Origin: Balanoglossus misakiensis
Taxonomy: Eukaryota; Hemichordata
Length of the DNA: 64,000 nucleotides
NCBI GenBank assembly: GCA_040954595.2
Contig: CM082589.2
Span: 5,456,001 to 5,520,000, forward strand
Direction: 5' to 3'
Shown: one piece after another, positions 11,101 to 25,300 of the stretch
How the letters are laid out: each line of letters begins with the position of its first letter
Position numbering within the stretch: position 1 is the first letter of the stretch
The notes under the pieces: generated by a model
Database searches by the model: none
Seen by the model: the letters and a program-made list of their open reading frames with translations, nothing else
Told to the model about the DNA's origin: nothing
Position numbers and translations under genes: made by a program

Positions 11101-14100
11101 GCCCCATGAGCTGCCATATTTTGCATATTTTGTCTCATAATAAAATACTTCAAATCTTCACCCTACTGTTCATTTTACTTGTGTTTGTGCCAGTTTGTAA
11201 TCTCCTGGCGATGCATTCCATGATAGTTGTGTATATATATATATATACTCTGTGTACAGAGGCTGATTAAATGGGTGTGGCACCCGTTTGATATATCACT
11301 TGTTAAAATTGCAACATAAGAATTAAGATGCTCAGCTTATTAAATGGACCAATCTAAGTTGGAAAGTAAACTAAAGTCATGAAAATAATGCAAAAGTTGG
11401 CAGCTCTTAGGGCTTTAATAGTAGAACTTGTCTGGGATTAACATTTTAAAGTTTGAACTCTGAGGAAAGTGTTTAAATTTGGTCTGAAAATTAGAAAGCC
11501 TTTCTAATACTCTAGGTCATGAAATGAAGAACTCAAAATTACCTAGTAGATAAAATACAAAATGATATACTCTGAAAACATTTGCTGTTAGATGTGTAGA
11601 TTGTCTTCCCAGATGGATTGGATTATATCAGAAAGTCACCTTAGCCTCATCAAATGACCTGTGTCACCTCACCAGGACAAACAAGGAGATGCTATATATG
11701 CATCTAGCATTGCTCACATTCCTCTTGCATAATTTTGGTATTTTTGGTCAGGCTGTGTTGCTTCAAGATTTGTTTGATCTTCGGAATATTGAACAGGTTT
11801 TTTTTTATATTATCAAGTTTATCTGGTGATTTATCTTGTTAGCTTGCATGACAGCTAGTAGATCTGGATAATTGCTGATAATTGGCGATAACCTAGGTCA
11901 TTGACACAGCAGTGACTGATAACGCCCGGCCCTAGTGGTTGGATATCGCCAGTTATCAGCTTGTATGTCAACACAGGCATTCACAGAATGTTGGAAAGTG
12001 TTGAAGTGTTCGACTTTGATTAATGGCTGAAAACTGTCTAGGAAATGTGACAGCTGCTAGGATGATGTAAGACGTTTTTCTTTCTCTACTGAGGATGCAC
12101 AACTCTTCTATGGGTATGGACATCCTTTTCATGAAATATTTTGCATAAATGTTTAATTAGGTTGATAAATATCGAATTAAATTTCAATAAAAATAAATTA
12201 GACTTATAGACTTCAACAGAGCGCCTTTTCAAGTTATTTTTCATGGCATCTGGTGAAAATTTAAGAGATCAGTCTGTGGTGCTTCACGCACTGTATATGG
12301 GTTTCATGCACACGCACTCCGTAACCCTCACCCCCCCCCCCCCCCCAACCCTACCCCACCATGTCTGGAAATTGAACCTTACAGTAAATATATACACCAC
12401 AGCTGAGCTAAGTCTACCAACACACATGCACCCAGAAGGTCTCAGTAGACTGTCCCAGACACAATTGTTGAAAATACTCTGATTTTATGACATCTCATAA
12501 AACAGTAACTATTACAAACCTTTGGGGTGACCTGTTGAACTGAAGTGTTTACGGCCATTTTTAGGAGGTGATTTTAAATATTCAATGTGTTGGCTACTGT
12601 GCGAATGGTATGCTTTTGTACACAAACTTCAAGTTTGAAGGTTGATGGAAGGGTGATTAAGTATTTCGAAAAATGTTTAGCTCATTTCCAACGGTTTTGT
12701 TGGGGCTTGGTTACAATCAAGAAGTTTGATATTGATGTTTTTCTGAATTACTGAAACAACATCAAGTGTCTTTCCAAGGATAGTGCAATTATCGTTCTTT
12801 TCTGCAGCGACATAAACACTACGAGAAGGAAACTGAAACGTTTGTAAAGGTCTTCTTGAGTTTAATTTCCAACAAACCGGCACCCAGCTGTGGTGTTTTG
12901 TTTGCACTTGACAGTTGATTTACTTTTGTTTGGTGTGAAATCTTTTTTTGGGGGAATACTGCTGTGCTTTTGGAAATTCATCTGAGAGAATGTGTGCACT
13001 CATTAAAGGTAAACAAAACTTTTTGGGAGGGGGCCACACCAGTGTCTAGACATCTGATGGTGTAGTATTGACTCCCTGGTACGATTTCTGAGCGTTCATG
13101 AAGTTTTTCAAAGTGCAGTTTGAATTAACTTGTAGTTGGCCATTGACACTTTTGCATTATAATCAACTGTTTACAATATAGCTGTTCTCTGTGATTCAAT
13201 CCTGGACTGTTGTTATGGATCTATCGAGTTGAACTAGTGCAATTGATCAGATGTACACAAGACAGAAAAAAAGACAAATTTATTTAACTGAAAAACAGCT
13301 TTTTTACTGAGTAGTGAAGTGGTATTCCACTAACCTAGCATGATTGCTATAAACAAGATTTTTTTTTAAAAGAATGATAAACAAAGAGGAGATGACAAAA
13401 GTAATGAAAGTGTTACACTTTTGAGAGGTATGGGTACTTGATTGCTACAAGGATTTGCCGTAACAATATTGTCACAGTGGCTTCTTCAGGCTCATATGAA
13501 GAGGATTGTCAATATTGGCGATGCCGGACTCCTTGGGGGCAATTGGTATCAAGGGACAGTGGGGATTAGCAGTGGAGGCGGTAAGCTCAAAGCAAACAAA
13601 CTCATGTCTTGTCCTGTCAGTTGTGTTCTGTTTACGGTTAGTCCAGCGTATCTGCTGGTAAATCAGTCAAAACACCTGGTGGTAAACCTAAGCATGGGGA
13701 GGCATCGTCCAACTACCCAGACTCGCACAGATTAAAAGCAGGGGAAGTTTATTTACATACGAAGTGAATCCCAGGTTGAACATGAACCGTGAAGGCCAAT
13801 TTCACTGCCATGGTTTACTCAATTTAACACAATGAATTGACAGAACAATGGAGAACACTCAACCGCTTGTTTTCCATTTTCAGCCTTTGTGAACGCTCTT
13901 TGGCTCTTTTCACAAATTGTGTTCGGTGTTTACCTCTGTTCTGTTCTGTCTTAATTGTTTCTTTCTTTCTTCTGGCTTTAATACACAGTTGTCAGACTCG
14001 ATCTCCTAGTAAATTAGTTTTTGTTCTGTATAAGATGTTTACTAAAATATCTCGAAGGAGACTTGGAAGTTGGATATTGTTCACTGTGCACATTATCAGA

Positions 14101-17100
14101 TCCCTTGGATAACTTTCCTGGTGTGCAATTCACAGGGACTGCATTTTGTTTTACAGTTGCCTAGTATAAACATAAGAAAAAACACATTGTAGGGAATGCT
14201 TTTCAGGTACGTGCGGATCAAGTTGTAGATCTGAGACCAAGCAAACACTGAACAGGTGTTTCTCAATAAAAAAGTAACAAAAAAGTCAAACAAACAGCCC
14301 TTTGAGGCAATTGCACAATATCCGGACTCTGAAATGACTTGCACCTGTGTCCGTGGTGTCACGGTCAGTTTGACATCGGCTCCAATGTGTACCACTGGTG
14401 CTGAGGAGGTTCAGTCGAGTGACTGCCTGTGTGCGATAACTTTGCCGTCCAAGGGTAGCCGAGTGTCCTACTGCTTGGCATTTGCCAATCGAAACCATCA
14501 ACCGTGAACGCCAGGTGTACCGGTCAATCGCATGCGCCTATTGTTCGCCCCACAATGCCCGTGAGTGTGGCAACAGTTGTAATCCCTTAAATGACTTCTT
14601 GTCTTGGCTTGTACTTGTTTTTCTTTCTAACAATTTCCTCGTGTTGATGGTGATGATGCATTCTCTGTCAAGTCCACGCTTCGACCAACTCCTTGCCATT
14701 GAAGTTCAAATTACTTGAATTGGCCATATATTAGCTTGCCAATGATTGGTCAGTTTTTTGTCAAGCTAGTTGGCAGCCTATCCGGGTTCACACACAGTGC
14801 ACAAGTTTCTTATAAGCCTTGCAATCTGACCTGACCAATTGAGGGATTATAGGGTTATGTTGAAATGATTTATGGACTTAAAAATAGAATTGAGAAAATA
14901 ACTGATGAGTTCCTTGAAGGAGATCAATGTACAATATTTTCGTACACATTTCAAGTATACTAATTTTTCGCTGAAAAACATTACATTTTCATTAAATCGT
15001 TTCACAAAGTATCATTGGGAGTTATTGGCGATATCAAATTCTGATTGTCATATTGAAAGAAAAATAGTTGCGTGTGTTGATTTGAGTTGACTTTCGTACC
15101 ATTGACTTTGGGATAGGGTGATCGGCAACCCAATACAGTCTGTGTTTACCCCTCATTATTTGTGAATGCATTCAGTGAACCGTGGCCGTGTTTCTGCCAC
15201 AGCTACTGTGTTGAAAGTGGTCTTCATCTTGGAAACGTATCCGATTGCGACGCCCAGTAACCTGTGAAGTCGCAGCCACAAACAGTGGCCGTGCAGTCAT
15301 GAGCGGCAAACAGTTGGACCATAGTGATACTCACAATGCATGTGTTTTTGGTTAAACTGTAATATTAGACAAAGTACTCTCAGATTTGTTCATGCTTCGC
15401 TGGTCTGTGCAGTGCGGTGTGTACCATGCTGGGCTTGGTTGTGTGGTATGCATGCTTTAAAGGGACCTGCTCCTGTGGTATGGTTATATATAGCAAGGAT
15501 TCTTCATTTCTTGGCTGTGGTGTGGGACAGCTAATATACACTATAGGGACACTTATTCACGTTCGAAAATTGCCAAATTCAATCAAACTCCCTCCCTTAC
15601 TTTCCGTATTTCATAGAAAGAAAACAGGTTTCAAATTCTTTGAACAGTGGAAAAATATCCTTCTTGATATATTGGCCATTTAGGTACAAGGCAGATTTAA
15701 GCTTTTGTGCTTTTCTCTTGAGGCTTAGTAGAGATGGATTGTACAGTCAGCATTCTTACTGGATGACACTAATAACCAGTGTGCTCTCTAAGCCAATCAT
15801 GATGCACCATGCCACAAACAAACTCTTGATTGATGGAGAGCTCGATCACCAAGCTCATTTTTGTACAGTCGGAATGTGTGCGGATTACCTGACCCGGCTA
15901 AGGTGTCAATTTCCCCAGGAATAGGTCATTGAGACTCTTCAAATTGTACAATATAGCACAGCAAATAACAACACAGCGTCTGCAAATTGGATATGTGATA
16001 ATTCTTCATATTCCTTTAGGTATCAGACCAACCATGCTATGTCCAGAACATTTATTCCACCATTAAAGTCCAGTCTAAATCGATTGTTTTCTATGGTTAA
16101 CTAGACTGGTAGTGATAGCCTTAAACTTGAAGTGAGACATTTTTTTTTTTCTGACTACAGTACCAGCTAGGACAGTGTTATGAGCATACAAGTAGCCAGA
16201 AAAAATGAATTAACTACTATTGCCACAGAGATTTCCAGAGTTGAAACGATATAAGTCTGTATTTCTCTAAATTCCATCCGGTCTAGGCAGTTCATTTTCC
16301 TAATCTTTCAACTCGTTGGAAAATCTCTCTCCCCTGAAGCTTCCTGTGTGGTTGGTATGTTGTTGCTTTTCCGAGTGTTTCAAGTCTCACTTTGTTAGGA
16401 CCTTAATAGCTTTTCAGACTGTTTTCAAAACCACCAGTGCACAGCCCTCGATCGCCTTCCCTTGGTGATGAGTGAGGCCATGCACTAAGGTGTTCGGCAT
16501 ACTTGCCATGATTATTCCATACAAGTTTTACACACGGAAAGGAATTTTAATCCACTTGGGATGAAACGCAAACTTCGCCGTTCTGAGCGTCTGGACGATC
16601 TATCCTGCATTCTTCGAAAATTCTGCTGTAGAGTTTAGAGTCCATATTTGGGATTGTATAGCCAAACCCCAATGTTCCCCCATTTTTAAACCGTTTTCTA
16701 CAACTGACATGATGTTAATTGTTGTGTAAAATTTGACCGCATGAAAAATGTTAAAGATTGCAACTTTCAAAAAGATTGTATGAGGATTTTTGAAAAATAA
16801 ACTGAAGTACTGAACATGTACAACAATGTGATGGTGATTGGAAGGGAATTTGCCATTAATTTTGTAAACTTGTCACGAGTGATTTTCTGTAGCCGACTAG
16901 GTCGCCGGATGCTTAAACTTTTCGACAACGGCTGTGACCTGTACACAACACAGCACACAGAGAAGTTGAATGGAGTTTATACATATGGGTGTGTGTGGGC
17001 GTTTTGACATCTCTGTCTCTCGCCTTGTATGTGTGCACAAAAGGGTTTGGCCGTAAGCCATGGGCTTTGCCAGGCAAGTCATAAATACAGCTCGGTAAAG

Positions 17101-20100
17101 AATTGTTCTGTCTGAGGTTTTTTTTGTTGGTTGCATACTTGAAAGACCAGGGAGATACCAAACACAGAAAGCAATTTTGTAGTCAAAGGATGCGTTTCTG
17201 GTCACTGGGCAGGTCACAGAAAATTTTCGGCTGTAAAACGCTTTATTTTTTGCCATTATGTGCACTTCTCTGGTGACATAAAAACTACAACCTGGTCAGT
17301 GTTCTCTAGAAGGATTGCGGTCTGTCTCAGTCTACAGCTGGTGCGAGGATTCTACCTGAACTCAAACATAAGAAAAAAGAGCAGATATGTGTCATGAATA
17401 CAAATTTATTGAAAAACAAATTGCTCTTGGAGTAACTTTAACCCCTATCACCCCCATTTACCCATATACATGGTTTCTTCCATGGCACTGAAAACTATAC
17501 AGGATCGCACCAAGTTTTAATGGCATACCGGTAGGGGTTAGGTTCATGAATCCCATTGGCCTCCTGGTCTTTATAATTCTACAAAGTGATTTGTGTTGTC
17601 TAGATATATAATTTTAAAATCAAACATTAGTTGTGAAGTCATGATCTTTGAAAATGTTTGGCAAATTTACAGACAACCAGGGAGACGATTTTGTTGGACA
17701 GTTGCAAGATAAATTGGCCATTTGATGAAAATTTGTTTATGAGCTGCATACATGCTGGTGCTATGTTTGGCTGGGGGTACATGTAATGTGTTTGGCTGGG
17801 GGTACAATATTGTTATGTTATATATAAAGTAGTCGTGACGTACATGAACTGGTGTGTGTATATATCTGTATTCATGTTCTGAGGTGAACATTTCATGTAC
17901 AGTGCAAGCTAGGTATGCGATGACCTGATAGGGACATCCTGTCACTATAGACACACACACATGAAGAAGATCTCTGGTCAAGTGTAAAGTGGGCTGGTTC
18001 GGAAATGAACCCAAACATGTAACACAAATGACCCAAAACTGATTGAAATCTTTCAGGCAACCTAGCATGATGACCTCACTGGGTTCATGTTTTGGCTGGA
18101 CTGTGGTAGTCAGTACTAGCAATCGCCCAACAGACATCAAACCTATTCTTGTTTATTTAATGCCTACTTTGTGTGGGGGTGGTGTTTTCGCAGGGTTAAA
18201 AACAACAAACTGCGCCCAAAGACAGTCAGACTTTTGTTTCAACATCTGTGTGTTTAAATCGCCACAACCAAACAAATATCCTGAAAATTTATCTGGAAAT
18301 TAAACCAATGATTGAGATTGCTGTTGTTAGCCAGGGCTGTACAAATGCCCTGTAGATCAAAGTTCGTTTCAAACCTTTCACTTCTCTGTATATTTATATA
18401 TTTTCAGCATATACATTAAGGACTGTTTATATGCACTGCTTTATGATAAAGTGTAATGTTTTCACAATTCCTGTATTTGTTTTCAATTCCATCAAGTCTA
18501 TATACACACTGTACTATTATATGTACGGTATATCTCATTCCACTAAACGAATGACTGAAGATTCACTCAGTATGTCATGGTCACTCTGTGTTCTGATCTC
18601 ACCTAGACTACCACATTGAGTTCTCATCTCATGTCAGAACGAAAACAATGAACCATACAGACCGCTTGAAGATTCTAAAGAGATGATAGAAACGTCAGAT
18701 TGCCAGCATGCTGAGGTTTTGTGGTCATACAGTACAGCTAGTACAGTACAGTACACACAAGTTCAGCTGTGTTTTTTTCAGTTTCCTAAATAGCCCGACA
18801 AAAATAGCCCCGTCGTCCCGCACATGTGAGAGTCATCTATAGACGTACTGTGTGAGAATCCATTATACCCAGTGAATTGCCTTTCTGCGAGTCTTGGTTC
18901 ACTACTTACGGTACAAAACACTGTTTACAATGGCCATGCTGCATATCGCTCCATATAATGGCGGTGTTTAAGCTAATCTACCTCGGTTCCCACACTCTGT
19001 CTTCTCAGAGCTTTATGTCCTTCAGCTTGTCAAGTGTTTACATTCATTCTCATGAATGGCATATGCGGTGAATTATGGATAGTTGTCCGAGTTCATTACC
19101 AACACGCATGCCTTTTAAGTACTAAATCTTGTCAAAGAGCAGTGCTGTTGTGTCCACTTCATGCATGTACAGAACAAGTCGCCATTCATTTAAGTGTTCA
19201 GTACTTATAGCGTGAACTTTTTTCTGAAGCACGTACAGCTCTAATCCAAGTAGTTAGAATATAGATGAATAAATTTTGAGTCTGAAATTATTTTTTCAGA
19301 TAATATGTTTCATAAACGTTTTTGAACATTCAGAAGGGCACGTCATATGTTTGCAATGGCGGATCACAAGCTTTGAAGTTTGACAAATTGTTTATGGTGT
19401 AAATGGTTTTATCTGGTCTTTACCAAGAATAAATAGTACTCTGTATGCTGCTGTGGTGAACATTCCTTGGTGTGTTGTGTGTCCTCCCATCTCCGCATTC
19501 AGTAAATGATACAGACCATTATCTCCTATGCTGTTTTCTTTCACAGCAGGGTCGGGTGAATCAATCTGCCATCTGGCCATGAGAGTCTACCCAGGGTACT
19601 TAGGTTAAAGGGACATGTGTGTTGCTGTCTTTGGACATGGGGATTTTTGTGTTGTGCAAGAATGGAGCCTTATTGACATTGTTCTGCATCAGTGTTTTTT
19701 AAGGGTGGTACACCCTGATAATGTTACTTCATTCCCCAGTCATTTCCTCGTATATCAGAGGTTATCAGTGCATATTTTTATCATAACGGATAGTGATGAT
19801 TCAGCATATTTGAGTAACTTGACAACATAAACTACTTATCACATTCTGAACAAAAATAATTGAAACAAGCAGCAGTTGGTAGGGGTAATGTCCCTTTAAT
19901 AGGTTAACTGGAAAGTAAAAAATGTCAAAATTGTCTGTCTGTTTGAATTATCAAGTACATATCAAGTACATGTCTTGCCACAGTGCCTCGGGTGTATACA
20001 TGTCCAGAGATTGCAATGCAGACTTCTAACAAATATTTGACTTATCAAGTGTCAGCGATAAATTTGATATTTATTGCCAGTTAAGGAGTAACTGTTTATG

Positions 20101-22379
20101 CTAATTGACAGCCAGACTCATCAATCATCATGGATTCATGGCTCAAGTGGTTTAGTTGAGTGGACCTGTATGTCAAACAGGAGTAAACCATGGCTCAGTA
20201 CGAACTTGAATGCTGTGTTAGGATTAAAATGTTTTAATTCTCTGCAAAAGTTATTTTGTGAATTTCAAGTAGTACTATTAGAGCTCCATTATCTGTGAAT
20301 TTGTCAATTTTTTCAGTGTTTCTGTTCTGTGTACCTACATGTACTGCCAAAACAGTAGCCTAATGTCGTTCTAGCCTAGGCTTGTATGTATGTATGTGTG
20401 TGTGTGGTTTTGGTGGGAACCAGTACAGCCTTTCATTGGTCAAGTGGTTACATGTATTACATTGTCCAGACAAGGCCATGTTAAGCCCACTTGGCTTTAA
20501 AATCCTGTTCCATCAAAAAGCTAGGTCAAAATAATATTTTGTAGCACACATACGGTATTGTAAATGGATCAATTCTGTCGATTGGTTCCATATGCTAAAA
20601 AAGATACATTTTCATTCCCATCAGACTTTTCCCTGGAAACCTGTTTAGCACAAGGTCTAATCACCAATGTCAATCTATATAAGCTGTCCTCATTGATGCC
20701 ATTAGCTCTTGGGGCAATATGTCCAAAAAATCAGTAACATCTTGTCAGTGTAATATGTACCATGCTGAATGGAGTGAATTTTTTGAGGATCCTAAATGGC
20801 CATTTTTGTGCACTTGTATAGGTGTGAATGAACTCGTACGACAGCCAAAATTGAGAGCAAATCTCCAATTTTCATTTCCGCTTGGCATTCCGATCTGCAC
20901 ATTTATGAGTGTACATTTTATTTGTTCAGGTGGCTGCTTAAATTCCACCACGGCTGGTGATCTGCTCGCCAAATGGCCACTTTTGTGATCCCTAATTGAC
21001 CTCACACATCCTGGTATTTTCATCTCCATGTGGCTGTCGATTCAGCAGTCTGCTTTTCTTGCTGCGATTGCCAACCAAAATGCAGTTTGTTCTGCCCTGC
21101 AGTGACCGAGAGTAACAATTCACTATTATTCACAAGTTGAATAGCGTTGTTGACTCGCGGAGAAAAGCACGGAACAGGTAGGCCTGCACCAATGAGAGTG
21201 CCAGGATGTAAGGTCACGCAGAGGTCGCGCAAATGGCCAATTTCGGTAACCGTAATGATTTGATGAGGCTATCAGACTGTCTGGATCGCGCATCGATCAG
21301 AGAAAGGTGCAGACAGAACAGGAAATCATGGCGTTCCTGAACGTCCCGTGGAAGGACACTGACAAAAGAAACGTCCCCGGCATGATTTGACAGTTGCCAC
21401 ATTGTCCGGTCTGGTGTCCTTCAATGACAAATAGCCTCATAGAGTCTCTTGTACCACGCCAACAAGCGGAAAAAAGGACATCTTTGTGTTCCTGTGGTTT
21501 TTGTTGTCACGCATAAGTTAGGACAGGAGTTTGGAAGGAAATTGTTTTCCAAACTACCTTATCTCACAAGTGATATCTTTGTCCCAGACAATATGTGTGA
21601 AAACAAAGCAGATGTGTGAAAACAAAGTAATTGAGAGTTTTGAGGCAGAGGACACTATCATAATTTATAAAGCCTGTTTTGGCCTGAAATTAAAAATTAA
21701 TAAGTTTCTATATTTGTATGAAGGTGGTATCAGTCAAGAATATAGATCTTTACAACTGATGTCAAATCAGCACAAAGGATTATTTTTGTTAATATACAAA
21801 TACCAGAAATTAATGTTAGAAATCGTATCTCTTTTTTTCCTTTTTTCAGCAATTCCATGTTGCCTATGTGATCATCAAGTTTGCCAACTCGCCACGACCA
21901 GCAGTGTGGGTACTGGAAAGGTCTACTGACTACGGCAAGACATTTACGCCATGGCAATATTTCGCAAACACAGACACTGCTTGCCATACAATCTTTGGCA
22001 TGGATTCCCTGGCCAGTCTGACAGAAGATGACCAAGTCGTATGCTCCACGGAATATTCTAAAATTGTACCACTGGAAAATGGTGAGGTGAGGTTCTGTCA
22101 TATTAAAATTTCAAAATCAGAAAGAGAATTATTTAGTCTACAGAGTGTGATTTGCTTTGTATTTCAATGACACGTCTGTAAATTGTTTATCCCAACTTTT
22201 GTTTACAGATTGTCGTGTCGTTGGTCAACAATCGTCCAAACGCAAACAACTTCTCCCATGCGGAAGTTCTTCAGGAATGGACCAAAGCTACCAACGTCAG
22301 ACTGCACTTCATCCGAACAAACACCCTCCTCAGTCATCTCTTGGCCTTGGCTAGACAGGACCCTACCGTCACCAGAAGA
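5146..22379 (+). CDS. LAMA5-like: Laminin alpha: signal peptide and LN domain (exons 1-3)
   Basis: Exons are 5146-5553, 21850-22086 and 22209-22379 (residues 1-272), all with phase-0 junctions. Residues 1-26 form a signal peptide ending near LVRG, followed by QVLQPPYFN, the usual start of the mature chain. The LN domain continues with ATCGEG, FCKL, YCDVC and the diagnostic [14 protein letters not shown]. Exon 2 holds FANSPRP and VPLENGE; exon 3 holds [10 protein letters not shown] and DPTVTRR. LN domains drive laminin network assembly by LN-LN contacts. Confidence 0.93.
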
Positions 22380-25300
22380 GTAAGTCAAACTGGTTATTTA
22401 TCTCGAACAGATTAAAGATATTTTCAGTGTACATTTCAATAAGGCCAATTGTCAGTTGAGCCCAATAACAGTGCAGATTCTTGCATGAGTTCAAATGCTA
22501 TCGCCAACCTTTTCTCAAAGAACTTGTCAAGCTAACTTTTCATTCATTGTCACTCTTGAAAGCTAACTTGCAGAGGCAGTCATATTGTGATGCTACTGAA
22601 AGGTGCCTATACATTTTATGGCCTCATACAAATTAATGTTGGTTACCCACGTAATGAACTCTTGTAAGTTCAATTATTCATATTTGAAATGTGGCTGGCA
22701 GATATTGTAAAATAACTGTTTTGCTCAGGTAACATATGCACATTGTGAAAATGATGTGATGTGATTTGATGTTTGTGATGTTCATCAACAGATTTCACTC
22801 TAACCTTCACTTGTTTCTGTTAGTACTACTACAGTATTAAAGACATATCGATTGGTGGACGCTGTGTCTGCAATGGACATGCAGACGTCTGTGAAACACC
22901 AGTGCCTGGCAACCCCACCAGATTGAAGTGTTCTTGTCATCACAACACGTGCGGCGAACAGTGTGAATACTGCTGTCCGGGTTTTGTGCAGAAGAAATGG
23001 AGACCGGCCACAATCAATGATGCTAACGAGTGTGAACGTAAGTCCATTCGACTAGAGAGTTTTTCACCCAGGCCATGTTTAGTCCAATTTACATTTCGCT
23101 GTGGATGATTGACTAGCAACCATGATTCAAACAGCTGTGTCGAACTTTGAAGACATAGGTTGCTTTTTGCCATTATATAGTGGAGAATTGGTCTTTAAGA
23201 ACTAATAACACAAGGAGATATATCCAGAAATGGCTTAATCACAGGATATTGGTTTATTCATCTTTTTCGACAGGTTGTAACTGCCATGGTCACACAGATG
23301 AGTGTGTATATGATGAAGAGGTGGCCAGACTGCATATCTCGCTTGATATCCATGGCAACTATGAAGGAGGTGGAGTTTGTCAAAATTGCCAGGTAAGTTG
23401 TCATGGTCACAGTCAAGGATAGAAGTAATAGCTTAGTATGTCGGTCTGTTTTTTTTATGGCTCTAGTGAGGAGTTATGACCACTTTAGGTCTTACAACAA
23501 TGAAAAATGGCAATATGGTTAACTTTTTTTATCTATTTTTCTTCAGCATAACACAGAAGGAATAAACTGTGAGAGATGCAAAGCTGGATACTACAGACCG
23601 AGGGGTGTATCAAGAGATAGTCCAAATGTCTGTCAACGTAAGTAAATTTCTCTCCCAGAGCCATGGTTGGAACTTGCTGTTGAGCGATGTTTTAAGAAGA
23701 CAATTTCTTGTGAGGTGAGTTTACAGGAAGTCTGCAGTGAAATTGCAGAATGTTGATTAATTGCACAGTATTTATTCTTCTTTACAGCGTGCGATTGTAA
23801 TTTCTTCTACTCCACTGGATCCTGTGCTGAGGAGACAGGACAGTGTGAATGCAGACCGGAATATGCCGGTGTCAACTGTGATCGATGTGCTGATGGTTAC
23901 TATGGATACCCTACCTGTCGACGTAAGTTATGCCAAGTAATGGTATTTTAAGATGTGTACAATGTAATCATGTCTTTTTATAAGCCATTACCATTGTCAT
24001 CAAAGTTTCCCAACCATGCAGTAAACACCATATCATTTGACTAATTACTGTACACATTATGTAATGTTGAATTTCAGCGTGTGATTGCCATAGAAACGGA
24101 ACCCAAGGTAGCGTGTGCCAGGTCGGAGGTGGTCAGTGTCCGTGCAAACCAAACTATGTTGGTCTGAATTGTGATCGATGCGCTGCTGGCTATTATAACT
24201 TCCCAGAATGCATTCGTAAGTAGAGAATAATCTGATATTCATCATGTTTTCCTCATAAAAGGGATTAACTCTGTATAAGGGAAATATCAGATAAAAGTTT
24301 TCATATTGACCAGGCGTGTCTATCTGTATTTCTTGCAGTTCATGATGTATGTACACTTAGTTATTTTAATATTTGTCTTCTTAGCATGCTCTTGTGAGAG
24401 AGCTGGATCCAGAGACATGGTGTGTGACCCTGACTCAGGTCAATGTCAATGCCGGACCAATTATGCCGGAAGGGCCTGTCAGGAATGCCAGGATGGTTTC
24501 TATAGTTACCCAGCTTGTCAAGGTATTTTGGTTTATTTGGCTATAATTTCACACTGTATAAGACATAGACATTGGTGAAAAAGGCAAATTTGTAAGTTCT
24601 TGCTGCTTAATTTTGTAAGACTTTAACTTTACTAGAATTGTAGACCGTTTTAAGTTTTCACATATAATCAAGCTCTGTCGCACATAATTTCTTTTTTAGA
24701 TTGCTACTGTGATAGATTTGGTACCACTGATGAAATCTGTGAGAAAAGCGATGGACGATGTATATGCAGGGACAGATTTGGTGGCCCTACATGCAATAGT
24801 TGTGATGTAGGCTATTATAATTATCCAAACTGTTACGGTAAGATACCTCTCATAATTAAAATATTTTTGCAATACAGAGTAATTTTCATACAGTAACTTT
24901 TTCGTACTATTTTGTGGTCGATTGGCTTTTGGAAAATGAATAGTTTACCAAGTGAAAATAAAAATTCTTTTTTATTTTTCAGAGTGTGGTTGTGAGACTG
25001 GGGCCGCTCACAGAGGTTGCTCCGATTCCGGACAGTGTCCATGTTTTCCCAATTTCAGCGGAAAGAAATGCGATGTCTGTGCCACTGGACATTATAAATA
25101 TCCAGAATGCCTGCGTGAGTTTTTCCCAACTGCTCTCTGCATGACCAGGACATGTATTAAAGTTTTCAAATTTTATATTATCACTGTTTGCTTTTGCTTT
25201 CAACAACTTGTAGATAAGAAAACAAAAAATCGGATCTCTGCCATCTTTCAGCTTGCAACTGTGACAGGAAAGGTTCTCGGAGCATATCTTGTGATCAGCT

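Larger units (their letters stand above)
5554..21849 (+). other. Laminin intron 1 (about 16.3 kb)
   Basis: No exon with a recognisable product is supported on either strand. It contains foldback elements near 6773-6950, 7183-7328, 11874-11960 and 19605-19899, one or more copies of a short TIR repeat (7078-7163), poly-C runs (near 7290, 8705, 12330) and alternating GC stretches (near 6440 and 6880). Long first introns in such genes often hold enhancers, but I see no specific regulatory site. Confidence 0.8.

Noticed and set aside
13442-13735. 97-codon open frame in laminin intron 1
   Set aside because: No domain, signal or splice context. The many similar frames in this 16-kb intron look like chance.
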